DNA of 64,000 nucleotides. Source: Pseudomonadota bacterium. GTDB taxonomy: Bacteria; Pseudomonadota; Gammaproteobacteria; Steroidobacterales; Steroidobacteraceae. Below, one piece after another: positions 37,201-45,089 of the stretch (positions are counted from its first letter, which is position 1; every line of letters begins with the position of its first letter). A program made the position numbers and the translations under genes. The DNA is taken from NCBI GenBank assembly GCA_023417315.1, contig JAEZFW010000056.1:124001-188000 (forward strand), given 5' to 3'. Below the pieces are notes generated by a model. It was not told the DNA's origin. It did not search any database and saw only the letters and a list, made by a program, of their open reading frames with translations.

Positions 37201-37413
37201 TTGACGACGACGTTCGGATTGCTGCCGCTCGTCGTGATTCCAGGAGCAGGAGCGGAGCTCTATCGCGGCGTCGGCGTCGTCGTGCTGAGCGGACTTCTCT
37301 GCTCGACGTTCGTCACGCTCACATTCCTTCCGTGCCTGCTCATCGCGGTGCTCGCACGCTCGCGAGAGGCTGCCTCAACGGAGCTCGGGCCCGAATCGCT
37401 GCGCACGTCCTGA
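34243..37413 (+). CDS. RND-family efflux transporter, inner-membrane pump
   Basis: GTG 34243 starts FENIIRRGTLLTVGILVF, a standard RND N-terminus, and gives ~1056 residues; the frame extends upstream inside the adaptor without RND character. Twelve membrane segments and two large periplasmic loops are visible, with LSIRREPGSNVIAIKE and the R1 motif GMTVDNTIVVLESIEQARRRG in TM4. The usual Asp-Asp proton pair is Asp-Asn here, so proton coupling may rest on one acidic residue. Its substrates are unknown. It follows the adaptor gene by 25 bp. Confidence 0.94.
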   Translation: MFENIIRRGTLLTVGILVFCVLGIVAALRAPVQMIPDLEVRTISVHTSWPGATPQDVEQEILIEQERYLRALPNLERMVSIAQTGTGRIELEFPFGVDINEALIRVNNALSQVPFYPENVDEPRLYTSSFSENAFMYFRLTGRGGNPLQLDLNVMRDFVEDHVRPRLERVPGVSEVGLGGGVSRQVRIHVNPALLAERGITLAQVRNAIRERNRDSSGGDIEGGKRRYLVRTIGRFDDAADVEELILSREGDAIVRLRDVASVEISHAELRGQAYSAGQPTLSLSIRREPGSNVIAIKEAILPVVDELNRNLLVRNGLEMQLISDDVRYVQASVRNVLQNLALGALLATLVIYLFLRSGGATLTAVLGIPVCTLAAFLGLLMMGRTINVISLAGVAFAIGMTVDNTIVVLESIEQARRRGLSRFEAAVQGVREVWPAVLASTLTTILVFAPIMFIQEEAGQLYSDVAIAISASILASMLVAITLVPSASSRLGFGGKTHEVPSDERMRSRILDWVDRLTATKQRRYACMGATIAATAAIVLLLTPPAEYLPEGEEPKIFANMIAPPGYNLTEMMKIAAELNQELTPLLEDDPERFHRGESRFPALTTLSLQVSPQRINIMAEPKRASDIQALIDAVNARFREVPGMRAFTSRGSIISSNDGGTRSVNLDISGVDLGTLYSVADAAYRRAQQLFDDPQINSDPSSLSLDQPLIEIRPRWNRLAELGFTGADFGFAVAALSDGAFVDEFFLGDDKIDIYLYSAAGSDQQLDTLRRLPIATPSGAVAPLESLADVVETVDSDIVRRVDGRRTVTLNIIPPRSIALETAVNTVNEALIPALRADGSAPADVNLDVSGAADQLDATRASLAGNFAIAVVLSYLLLVAIFTHWGYPLLIMATIPMGLAGGILGLAMINGLGSLFSLVGLGSLHLAFDMITMLGFLILLGIVVNNPILIVERARYNLAQPGIGPVEAVREAVASRLRPILMTTLTTTFGLLPLVVIPGAGAELYRGVGVVVLSGLLCSTFVTLTFLPCLLIAVLARSREAASTELGPESLRTS

Positions 37414-37486
37414 GTTCGCCGGGACTGGAGAGGACCGCGAGTACGCCACGTTGGATATCCGATCGTGGAAGGTCTTCTCGCGGAGA

Positions 37487-37511
37487 GGAACCTTCCTCGA
37501 GTGGCTCTGTT
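37487..37511 (+). promoter_or_regulatory. ECF-type promoter candidate GGAAC-N16-TGTT
   Basis: GGAAC at 37487-37491 and TGTT at 37508-37511 resemble the stronger sites at 39472, 53504 and 60359. It lies 101 bp before the ThDP enzyme gene. The -35 overlaps an inverted repeat (GGAAGGT at 37467 / ACCTTCC at 37490). Confidence 0.35.
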
Positions 37512-37611
37512 GAGAGATTAGAGAAGCCGGGCGTAAGACGCAGCCAGTCTCCATCACCCCATCGTGAATGCCTCGCCCGAGTGCCTTCCATCAGAGCGTT
37601 AGGAGAGAAGC

Positions 37612-39381
37612 ATGGCCATGACCGTCGGTGACTACCTTTGGGCGCGATTGAAAGAATGGAACGTGCGACGCGTGTACGGTTATCCCGGCGATGGTATTAA
37701 CGGCTTGATGGGCGCATTGAACCGCGCAGAAGCGGAGTTCGATTACGTGCGCGTGCGCCATGAAGAGATGTCAGCGTTCATGGCGAGCGGTCATGCGAAG
37801 TTCACCGGCGAGGTGGGCGTGTGTATTGCGACGTCGGGTCCAGGCGCGATTCATCTGCTCAATGGCCTATACGACGCGAAGATGGACCACGTCCCGGTGC
37901 TCGCGATCGTCGGGCAACAGTCGCGTCCAGCGCTCGGCAGTGCCTATCAACAAGAAGTGGATCTCGCGAATCTGTTCAAGGATGTCGCGAGCTATGTGGT
38001 GACCGTCGTGCATCCCGGGCAACTCCGTCATTGTATCGATCGTGCGATGCGGATCGCCGCTGCGGAGCGGACCGTCACGTGCCTGATCATTCCGAATGAC
38101 CTGCAACAGATGGATGCCATCGAATCTCCACCTCGACAGCACGGCTACGTACTCTCGGGAACCGGGCATTCGAATGCCGCGCCTGTTCCAAGCGATGAGG
38201 AGCTGCGACACGCCGCTCGCATCATGAACGAAGGTCACAAGGTCGCGATGCTCGTCGGAGCGGGTGCGCTGCACGCGACGGACGAAGTCGTCGGGACGGC
38301 CGAGTTGCTCGGCGCTGGAATTGCGAAGGCGCTCCTGGGAAAGGCGGCGGTTCCGGACGACTTGCCGTATGTGACTGGCGCGATCGGTCTGCTCGGCACG
38401 AAACCGAGTTGGGAGATGATGCAAGAGTGCGACACGCTGCTGATGATCGGCACGTGCTTTCCCTATTCTGAGTTCTTGCCTGAAGAGAATCAGGCGCGGG
38501 CCGTGCAGATCGACATCGAGCCTCGCAACTTGAGCATGCGGTATCCCGCCGAGGTCAATCTCGTCGGCGATGCGGCGGAAACGTTGAGGAAGCTGCTGCC
38601 GCTGTTGCGCATGAAGGAAGACAGGCGCTGGCAAACGAGAATCGAGAAGAACGTTGCCGACTGGTGGAAGGAGCTCGAGAAGAAGGCAATGGCGAGCGCC
38701 GACCCGATCAACCCACAGCGCATCTTCTGGGAGCTTTCGCCGCGTCTGCCGGATCGCACGATCATCTGCGGCGACAGCGGTTCCCATACGAATTGGTACG
38801 CGCGCGACGTGAAGATTCGTCGCGGCATGATGGCCTCGCTCTCCGGGACGTTAGCGACGATGGGCAGCGGTGTGCCGTACGCGATTGCAGCGAAGTTTGC
38901 GCACCCCGATCGTCCCGTGCTCGCGATCGTGGGCGACGGTGCGATGCAGATGAATGGTAACGGCGAGCTCCTCACCGTTCAGCAATACTGGAAGCAGTGG
39001 AAGGATCCTCGCTTCGTCGTGATGGTGCTCGTCAATCATGACCTCAACCAAGTGACCTGGGAACAGCGCGTGCTCGCCGGCGATCCGAAATATCGCGAAG
39101 CGCAGAACGTGATCGATTTTCCGTATGCGCGATACGCGGAGTTGCTCGGCTTCGAGGCAATGCGCGTCGACAAGCCCGAGCAGATCGCACCTGCGTGGGA
39201 TCGTGCATTTCAGAGCAAACGGCCGGTGTTGCTCGAGATGATTGCGGATCCGGAAGTGCCGCCTCTGCCGCCGCACATCACGTTCGAGCAGGCGAAAGCC
39301 TATACAGCGTCTCTCATGAAGGGCGATCCGCGCGGCTGGCGCATGGTGAAGAACAGCTTGAAGCAGATCCTGCGAACGTGA
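37612..39381 (+). CDS. Thiamine-diphosphate-dependent enzyme, pyruvate oxidase/PoxB-like
   Basis: This 589-residue protein has the three-domain ThDP layout. The catalytic Glu lies in VRHEEMSAFMASGHAKFTG near residue 49. The central FAD/ADP-type domain is followed by the ThDP-Mg motif VGDGAMQMNGNGELLTVQQY near 440. FAD-binding and a C-terminal lipid-binding helix as in PoxB are likely but cannot be proved; the tail here is short. It probably decarboxylates pyruvate to acetate or acetyl phosphate and feeds electrons to quinone. Such genes are often induced in stationary phase, and an ECF-like promoter candidate lies upstream. Confidence 0.88.
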   Translation: MAMTVGDYLWARLKEWNVRRVYGYPGDGINGLMGALNRAEAEFDYVRVRHEEMSAFMASGHAKFTGEVGVCIATSGPGAIHLLNGLYDAKMDHVPVLAIVGQQSRPALGSAYQQEVDLANLFKDVASYVVTVVHPGQLRHCIDRAMRIAAAERTVTCLIIPNDLQQMDAIESPPRQHGYVLSGTGHSNAAPVPSDEELRHAARIMNEGHKVAMLVGAGALHATDEVVGTAELLGAGIAKALLGKAAVPDDLPYVTGAIGLLGTKPSWEMMQECDTLLMIGTCFPYSEFLPEENQARAVQIDIEPRNLSMRYPAEVNLVGDAAETLRKLLPLLRMKEDRRWQTRIEKNVADWWKELEKKAMASADPINPQRIFWELSPRLPDRTIICGDSGSHTNWYARDVKIRRGMMASLSGTLATMGSGVPYAIAAKFAHPDRPVLAIVGDGAMQMNGNGELLTVQQYWKQWKDPRFVVMVLVNHDLNQVTWEQRVLAGDPKYREAQNVIDFPYARYAELLGFEAMRVDKPEQIAPAWDRAFQSKRPVLLEMIADPEVPPLPPHITFEQAKAYTASLMKGDPRGWRMVKNSLKQILRT

Positions 39382-39471
39382 GCGAGAGTGCGACCACTCT
39401 CGCGAATGCCGTCAGTCCCGATTCGCGGCGAAACGTGGTTAATCGAACCTCAGCAATATGCAGCAGCATTC

Positions 39472-39496
39472 GGAACACATAGCCGATCGAATCGTT
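39472..39496 (+). promoter_or_regulatory. ECF-type promoter GGAAC-N16-CGTT
   Basis: GGAAC at 39472-39476 and CGTT at 39493-39496 are an exact match to the ECF stress-promoter pattern. The -10 end lies 58 bp before the ATG of the 28-residue membrane protein gene at 39554. Confidence 0.65.
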
Positions 39497-39553
39497 GATT
39501 AACAGACGGCGGTTTGCGACGTGGCGCGAATGTCTACTACGAGAGGGGGATCG

Positions 39554-39640
39554 ATGCTCAAGTTTCTTGGAAGCACGGTGGGAATCATTTTCCTGATTGG
39601 CCTATTGGTCGTCATCGGCCTGCTTGCGCTGATCTTCTAG
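39554..39640 (+). CDS. 28-residue hydrophobic membrane protein
   Basis: ATG 39554 follows GAGAGGGGGA at ideal spacing. The product MLKFLGSTVGIIFLIGLLVV is followed by IGLLALIF and a stop. It is a single membrane-spanning helix with one lysine near the N-terminus. The gene lies between the ThDP enzyme and the PRC-barrel protein, behind an ECF-type promoter. Such miniproteins often adjust membrane complexes or act under stress; no specific role can be given. It is too short for usual gene finders. Confidence 0.7.
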   Translation: MLKFLGSTVGIIFLIGLLVVIGLLALIF

Positions 39641-39718
39641 TCGCGACCGCAGCGGTTGGCGAGCTTCAGACCAGCTCTATCCGCTGGTATCCATATAACG
39701 TTCGGTATCCGCAAGAAC

Positions 39719-39742
39719 GGAATGGCCGTGCGGGCTCGCGTT
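39719..39742 (+). promoter_or_regulatory. Weak ECF-type promoter candidate GGAAT-N15-CGTT
   Basis: GGAAT at 39719-39723 and CGTT at 39739-39742 lie 38 bp before the PRC-barrel gene. One -35 base and the spacer deviate from the pattern. Confidence 0.25.
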
Positions 39743-39779
39743 ACTCGCTCATACAGACGAGGAGAGGAGGAGAGAGATC

Positions 39780-40601
39780 ATGAGTAAGTCGCATGTTCTA
39801 CGCACAGTCATTGCGAGTGTTCTCACGGGCTCGATGTACGTGAGCCTGGTTCACGCGCAAGACACAACACAGCAGGAATATCCAGCTCAGCAGCAAGACA
39901 CAGCTCAGCAGCAGTACCCAGCTCAGCAGCAGTACCCAGCTCAGCAGCAAGGCACAGCTCAGCAGCACACGCAGTCGCCTCAAACCGATGAGTCGACTAC
40001 GACGACACCTGGAACGGCGAACCCAATGCCATCGACACAGAGAACAGAGGGCACTGCTGCGGATACCACCGCCCCGGGTGCAACGCAGACGCGTTCGCCC
40101 GCAACCACGACTCCCGGCACCGCAAACCCAATGCCCGCAACGCGTCCCGGTGAGGGCACGGCAGCCGATCGATCGCCGCCGGGTGAGACGCCGGTTCGCG
40201 GAACTGCCGCGTCACAGGCGCCCGAGCAGGCAACAACGCGAATGGCGATGGCGCAAGGACAGGCGAGCAGTCATCGCGGTTCGTCCTTGATCGGCATGCA
40301 AGTGCGGGACAACCAGGGGCAGCAGGTGGGCTCCGTCAAGGACATCGTCATCAATCCAGCGTCAGGTCAAATCACGCACGCGATCGTGAGTCATAGCGGC
40401 CAGGGAGGAGCTCAGACGATGACCGCCGTTCCCTGGCAGACGGCGCAGCGGATGATGAGCGGGAACGGGATCGTCATCGATCAGGCAAAGTTGAGCTCGG
40501 CTCCGCACTTCCAGAGCAATGAGTGGCCGGACATGTCGCAGCGGGCGTGGAGTGATGCTGCGGATCGCTATTGGAGAGGGAAAGAGCAATCTGGGAACTA
40601 A
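39780..40601 (+). CDS. Secreted PRC-barrel protein with Gln/Pro-rich repeats
   Basis: This 273-residue protein starts behind a purine-rich ribosome site (GAGGAGAGGAGGAG) and has a signal peptide ending at VHA near residue 26. Residues ~30-65 are repeats of YPAQQQ/DTAQQQ, encoded by an 18-bp tandem DNA repeat at 39882-39966. Then comes a Thr/Pro/Ala-rich linker with two TTTPGTANPMP units. The C-terminal domain (about 170-250) is a PRC barrel: SLIGMQVRDNQGQQVGSVKDIV, INPASGQITHAIVS. PRC barrels bind protein or RNA partners; in secreted proteins of this type the role is unknown, probably envelope-related. It is probably part of the stress group. Confidence 0.88.
   Translation: MSKSHVLRTVIASVLTGSMYVSLVHAQDTTQQEYPAQQQDTAQQQYPAQQQYPAQQQGTAQQHTQSPQTDESTTTTPGTANPMPSTQRTEGTAADTTAPGATQTRSPATTTPGTANPMPATRPGEGTAADRSPPGETPVRGTAASQAPEQATTRMAMAQGQASSHRGSSLIGMQVRDNQGQQVGSVKDIVINPASGQITHAIVSHSGQGGAQTMTAVPWQTAQRMMSGNGIVIDQAKLSSAPHFQSNEWPDMSQRAWSDAADRYWRGKEQSGN
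39882..39966 (+). repeat. 18-bp tandem repeat inside PRC-barrel gene
   Basis: About 4.7 copies of a CCAGCTCAGCAGCAGTAC-like unit encode the Gln-rich repeats. Units differ at a few bases, mainly GTAC versus GACA. Slippage could change the copy number in frame. Confidence 0.85.
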
Positions 40602-40779
40602 CGCGCGCATTGGACAGCGCCAATCAACCGGGCGGAGCACGACTCCGCCTGGTTAACTTTGACGTCGTTGCAAGGGGTCCGGTCCAGGTGCAGGCTGGCG
40701 CGTCGTCCTCTGATCGCACGCTGGTTGCAGTTCGGTAAGCTCGTGATGAGTCTCGTAGGTAAGCTGCGGCAGCTCTGGG

Positions 40780-42249
40780 ATGCACGTCGGCGTAGGCGAG
40801 TTCGCGACCGCAGGGCTGCCGCTGGCATCGATAGCCGCCGAGCAGTGCAGAGCGGAGCTCGAAGACAGAGTGCGTGGCATGTATCGGTTGGCGAGCTACC
40901 GAACGATCCATCAGGACGCAGCGTTCGGCGTGCGCCAGCTAGTGGACATCGCCACGCGGGCGTTATCGCCGAGCACGAACGACAGCACGACGGCGATCAC
41001 TTGTGTCCAATACTTGTCTGTCGTTCTCGTGAAGATGGCGCGAAGAAAGGTGCCGAGCCCCGCACGACGTGTCGAAGGGAAAGTACGACTCATCGCGCGG
41101 GGAGCGACGCTCGAAAAGCTGCTGGCTCTCGCGTTCGATGAGATACGGCGCGCTGCACGAAATAACCTTCGAGTCCTCGAGAGTCTTGCTTGCAGTCTCG
41201 AGCAAGTTTCGAGCGCCGTGCCGAATGGCCCTAGGCGCGCTCATGTGCGTGCGCAGGTCATCCGTGTCCGCGATGCGCTCAGAGCCGATGCGGCATTCGA
41301 TGGAGAGGGAACGGAGGGGCTGACGACGTGTGCACGGGTGCTCGCGGGCATGCCTGATGCCCCCAAATTGAGGATCGATACTCGCGCGCCGAAAAACTTC
41401 GCCTCAGCGATGCGTTATCAAGCAGCAACTGTTGCTTGTCTCGCTTCGGAGGTTGGAATGCGCTCTCAACAAACCGCGCCGAGCTCGCGGATGCGCCGGT
41501 GGCGCGCGCTGCTTCGTTTGGAGAAGTGGCTCGAGCCTGCGATGGTCGGCCTAGGCCTCACATGGCTCGTGTTGCTCATCATAGAGTTCATCTGGGGGCT
41601 TGCGCCCTGGCTCGCGCACCTCAGTACGGTCATCTGGATCGTGTTCTTGATCGATTTCACCATCCGATTCGCGCTCGCGCCCAAGAAGCGCATCTTCTTG
41701 GCTCGCAATTGGATGACGATCATTTCTCTCGCACTGCCGGCTTTCCGCGTGCTGAGGTTCGCCCGCGCGCTGCGACTCGCGCGCGCCACGCGCGGTCTCA
41801 AGCTCGTCCGCCTGCTCACCTCCGCCAATCGAGGCATCCGATCCTTGGGCGCTGCACTCGGTGCTCGTGGTGCCGGCTACGTTGCTGCACTTACGGCCGT
41901 CGTCATACTGGCCGGCGCCGCGGGCATGTTGGTTTTCGAGGGAACGGCATCTCCGCGCGCCTTTACCGGCTACACGGAAGCACTTTGGTGGACAGCGATG
42001 CTCGTGACGACGATCGGGCCGGAGTTTTGGCCGAAGACGGCCGAGGGTCGGGTGCTCATGCTGCTGCTCTCGATTTACGCAGTCGGCGTGTTCGGTTACT
42101 TGGCGGCTGCATTGGCGTCGGTTCTCATCGGCGGTGCAGCAGCTCGACAGAAGCCGGGTCAGCAAGACGAAACGATCGCAGCGCTTGGGATCGAAGTGCG
42201 CAAGCTACGCGCGGAAATAGCCGCGTTATCCGCCGCGCGGGAACCCTGA
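40780..42249 (+). CDS. DUF2254-fragment fused to a voltage-gated-type ion channel domain
   Basis: The 489-residue frame has two parts. Residues 1-225 match only the C-terminal portion of DUF2254 proteins (VGEFATAGLPLASI, GVRQLVDIATRALSPSTNDSTTAITC); the usual four membrane helices are missing and an in-frame stop lies at 40756-40758. From residue 227 a channel follows: about six membrane segments, an Arg-rich S4 (FRVLRFARALRLARATRGLKLVRLL) and a pore with TTIGPEFWPKTAEGR instead of TVGYG. ATG 41458 with GGAGG 6 nt upstream could start the channel alone, so the fusion may be a decayed gene joined to a live one. Confidence 0.75.
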   Translation: MHVGVGEFATAGLPLASIAAEQCRAELEDRVRGMYRLASYRTIHQDAAFGVRQLVDIATRALSPSTNDSTTAITCVQYLSVVLVKMARRKVPSPARRVEGKVRLIARGATLEKLLALAFDEIRRAARNNLRVLESLACSLEQVSSAVPNGPRRAHVRAQVIRVRDALRADAAFDGEGTEGLTTCARVLAGMPDAPKLRIDTRAPKNFASAMRYQAATVACLASEVGMRSQQTAPSSRMRRWRALLRLEKWLEPAMVGLGLTWLVLLIIEFIWGLAPWLAHLSTVIWIVFLIDFTIRFALAPKKRIFLARNWMTIISLALPAFRVLRFARALRLARATRGLKLVRLLTSANRGIRSLGAALGARGAGYVAALTAVVILAGAAGMLVFEGTASPRAFTGYTEALWWTAMLVTTIGPEFWPKTAEGRVLMLLLSIYAVGVFGYLAAALASVLIGGAAARQKPGQQDETIAALGIEVRKLRAEIAALSAAREP

Positions 42250-42375
42250 TGTCGAGGATACGTTGACGAATGGCGGCCGCACCGAGTCAGAGCAGCGCGT
42301 GCCGTGCAACGAGCAGAGATGCTCGGTGCCCATGGCCCGATCTCAAGAAGTGCACCGTTCCTGAAAATACTGCGT

Positions 42376-43296
42376 ATGCGCTCGGGTTCTAGGTTCAGTG
42401 TCGCGCTCGGGAGATTCGCCGCGGCGCTCATGTGCTTGGTCTGGCTCCACGGGCATTTGCATGAGGCGCAAGCCACGGAGAAACCGCTGCAGGTCGCGCA
42501 GCCCACGGCGGGAGACTTGTCGAACGGTGCACGGCCCAAGCTACGCGTGTGCGCCGATCCGAACAACTTGCCGTTTTCGAACAGGGCTGAAGAAGGATTC
42601 GAGAATCGGCTCGCGGAGCTGGTTGCGGCAGAGCTCGGCCGCACCGTTGCATACACATGGTGGCCGCAGCGCCGCGGATTCGTGCGCAACACGCTGGGGG
42701 CCGGTACTTGCGATCTGGTGCTCGGCGTACCCGCCGGGTTCGAGCTGCTCGAGACCACGCGCCCATACTACCGATCGAGTTACGTCTTCGTGACCCGCGC
42801 CGCCGACGAGCTCGCGCTCGCATCGCTCGATGACCCAGCGCTCCGCCGGCTGCGCATCGGGCTGCATGTCATTGGCGATGACGGCGGCAATGTGCCTCCC
42901 GCACAAGCGTTAGCGAGACGAGGCATCGTCGAGAACGTGCGCGGCTATTCCATTTACGGCGACTACTCCAAGCCCAATCCTCCTCTCGAGCTGCTCGATG
43001 CCTTGGCGACGGGCGAGATCGATATCGCGATCGCGTGGGGCCCCCGCGCCGGCTATTTCGCTCGCGGCGCGCGTGTACCGCTAAGCGTTACGGTCATCTC
43101 CGGTTCTAACGACGAATCGTTGCCTACGCAGTTCGAGATCTCGATGGGGGTGCGCCGCGGTGATGAGGAGCTCAAAGCGCAGCTCGAGCGCATCCTCGAC
43201 ACTCGCGCGAGCGCGATCGAGCAGGTCCTAGCGGACCACGGCGTGCCGCTGCTGCCGCTCGAGCAACGCGAGCAGCGCGCACACGGCTCGAATTGA
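42376..43296 (+). CDS. Periplasmic solute-binding protein, MxaJ/XoxJ-like (quinoprotein-dehydrogenase-associated)
   Basis: ATG 42376 is taken because a signal peptide follows (LGRFAAALMCLVWLHGH, cleavage near AQA); the frame opens at 42304. The ~306-residue protein has the family core LRVCADPNNLPFSN, TWWPQRRGFVRNTL, CDLVLGVPAG, TTRPYYRSSYVFV and GEIDIAIAWGPRAGYF. These blocks are diagnostic for binding proteins encoded with methanol or other PQQ dehydrogenases. No MxaF/XoxF or dedicated cytochrome is in the window; the nearest PQQ-type gene is at 28962. It may serve a dehydrogenase encoded elsewhere. Confidence 0.87.
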   Translation: MRSGSRFSVALGRFAAALMCLVWLHGHLHEAQATEKPLQVAQPTAGDLSNGARPKLRVCADPNNLPFSNRAEEGFENRLAELVAAELGRTVAYTWWPQRRGFVRNTLGAGTCDLVLGVPAGFELLETTRPYYRSSYVFVTRAADELALASLDDPALRRLRIGLHVIGDDGGNVPPAQALARRGIVENVRGYSIYGDYSKPNPPLELLDALATGEIDIAIAWGPRAGYFARGARVPLSVTVISGSNDESLPTQFEISMGVRRGDEELKAQLERILDTRASAIEQVLADHGVPLLPLEQREQRAHGSN

Positions 43297-43408
43297 TCTG
43301 TAGACGCGATCCAGGAAGGCTACCGCAGCTCGTCGCTAACAGGGCTCACGTGCGCACGGTTGTACGTGCAGGGTTGAATCGTGAATGCGATGATACCAGT
43401 ATGGTCTA

Positions 43409-44434
43409 GTGCAATTGGATGCAAAGCTCAGATCTTCAATCATTTCGATCGCAAAGGAGAGGTTCGGGGCAGAGCTGCAGGGGATCGAGCTAGGAGTTAG
43501 CGAAGCTCGCGGCGGACTCGAGTCGCGCGCGGTGCATCGATTTCGCGTGCGCGCTCATGACCTCTGCGGTAGGAAGTGCTCGCTCACGCTGATCGCGAAG
43601 CACCTCGACGGTGCTGGTGTACGTGAGGCCCATGTCTACGGCGATGTCCTATCGCACTTGGGTATTCGAATTGCGCCGAGCGTACTCAAGGTGGTGCCGT
43701 GTTCGGATCGCGGCGTGATCCTGTTCTTAGAGGATGTGAGCACCCGCGTACGATGGCCCTGGCACGATTCTGCGGTCTCGGCGGCCGTGTTGCACCAGCT
43801 GGCATCCTTCCATGAAATCAGCCGTGGCCATGCGGCCGTGCTCCCCGAGTGGGATTACGAGCACGTGCTCGAAGTGTCCGCGATCGCGACGCTGGAATAC
43901 GCACAACGTTTACGCCGCAAGCAGGAGTTCGCATGGCTGCGGCGCTCAGTGCACTCGCTCGACCGAGTGGTATCCGAGCTTCCGGCACGACGCAGAGAGC
44001 TTCTCGAGCTCGCACCCTTGGGCGCGGGACCGATTCACGGCGACGTTCATCCTGGCAACGTGATCGTGCGCAGCCGCGCTCGTGGGCACGAGCCCGTGCT
44101 CATCGACTGGGCACGAGCGCGCGTGGGGTCAGTGCTGGAGGACGTGAGCTCTTGGCTGCAATCGCTCGCCTATTGGGAGCCGGAAGCGCGCCGTCGCCAC
44201 GATACGTTGCTGATGAGCTATCTGCGCGCGCGCAACCAGGAGCCGCGGCTCTCGAGCGAGCTGCGTGAAGCATACTGGATGGCGGCAGCAAGCAACGCAC
44301 TGGCAGGAGCACTGCGCTACTACCTCGTCATAGCCGATGGCTCAAGCAATCAAGCGAAGCGAGCGCGTGCAGCACACGCCGCGCGAGATTGGATTCGCAT
44401 GATCGAGCGCGCTCATGCGCTATCCAGGCGATGA
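43409..44434 (+). CDS. Aminoglycoside phosphotransferase/choline kinase-fold protein
   Basis: This 341-residue protein starts at GTG 43409 (TTG 43415 possible). It has the kinase catalytic loop IHGDVHPGNVIV (near 210) and the metal-binding LIDWARARVG (near 233). The N-lobe lysine candidate lies in LTLIAKHL and an acidic hinge in LFLEDVS. The family phosphorylates small alcohols such as aminoglycosides, choline or homoserine-like compounds, or acts in envelope metabolism. The neighbouring histidine phosphatase overlaps its 3' end by 22 bp on the other strand, so the two are convergent. The substrate is unknown. Confidence 0.85.
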   Translation: MQLDAKLRSSIISIAKERFGAELQGIELGVSEARGGLESRAVHRFRVRAHDLCGRKCSLTLIAKHLDGAGVREAHVYGDVLSHLGIRIAPSVLKVVPCSDRGVILFLEDVSTRVRWPWHDSAVSAAVLHQLASFHEISRGHAAVLPEWDYEHVLEVSAIATLEYAQRLRRKQEFAWLRRSVHSLDRVVSELPARRRELLELAPLGAGPIHGDVHPGNVIVRSRARGHEPVLIDWARARVGSVLEDVSSWLQSLAYWEPEARRRHDTLLMSYLRARNQEPRLSSELREAYWMAAASNALAGALRYYLVIADGSSNQAKRARAAHAARDWIRMIERAHALSRR

Positions 44435-45075
44435 TCTTCGCTCTCGATACCTTGCAGATGAACGCGATCGTCGAAAGTGAGCAGCCGACCGGAGCGACCG
44501 GCCCATTCGACCTCGGTCACCGAGCAGTGACCGGGCCGAAAGCATTCCCAGCGTGCAGGCGTCAGCCCATTCATATGCCCGATGACTTGGCTGATGACGC
44601 CCGCATGCGTCACGAGCGCAATGCGATGTCCTGCATGCCGTGCCGCAAGCGTGCACAGCGATCGCAGGCATCGCTCGCGCAACTCACGATAGCTTTCGCC
44701 GCCTGGCCAGCGAAAATCTTCATCGTTCTGCAGCAGATTCGCATGCCAGCAATCCGCGTAGTCGCGCTGCACCTCAGGGATGGGCATACCGTCGACGCAT
44801 CCACATCCGATCTCCCGCAGATCGTCGACGAGCTCGATGTTCGCATCGCATCGGCCTGCAATCGCTCGCGCCGTATCGGCCGCACGCTGCAGCGGGCTCG
44901 CGTAGAGTGCGGTGAAACGCGCCCGTTCCGCCTCGAGTCTTCGCGCGAGTGAAGCGGCCTGCCGACGGCCTTCGTCGCTCAGTGGGAAATCAGTCCAACC
45001 GCTCATGCGCTCCGGCTCGCCTTCGCAATGATTGAGCGGCTGGCCATGACGAATGAGCACCACTCGTGTGCTCAT
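44413..45075 (-). CDS. Histidine phosphatase family protein (phosphoglycerate mutase-like)
   Basis: ATG 45075 starts STRVVLIRHGQPLNH; the RHG motif with His near residue 10 is the phosphate-accepting site. SGWTDFPLSDEGRRQA, YASPLQRAADTARAIAG and the second catalytic His in LVTHAGVISQVIGHM complete the family pattern at 220 residues. It removes or transfers phosphate from small metabolites, for example alpha-ribazole phosphate or sugar phosphates. Its upstream region is a 13-bp tandem repeat array that reaches into the first codons. Confidence 0.9.
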   Translation of the reverse strand: MSTRVVLIRHGQPLNHCEGEPERMSGWTDFPLSDEGRRQAASLARRLEAERARFTALYASPLQRAADTARAIAGRCDANIELVDDLREIGCGCVDGMPIPEVQRDYADCWHANLLQNDEDFRWPGGESYRELRERCLRSLCTLAARHAGHRIALVTHAGVISQVIGHMNGLTPARWECFRPGHCSVTEVEWAGRSGRLLTFDDRVHLQGIESEDHRLDSA

Positions 45076-45089
45076 GGCCATCGTGCCTG

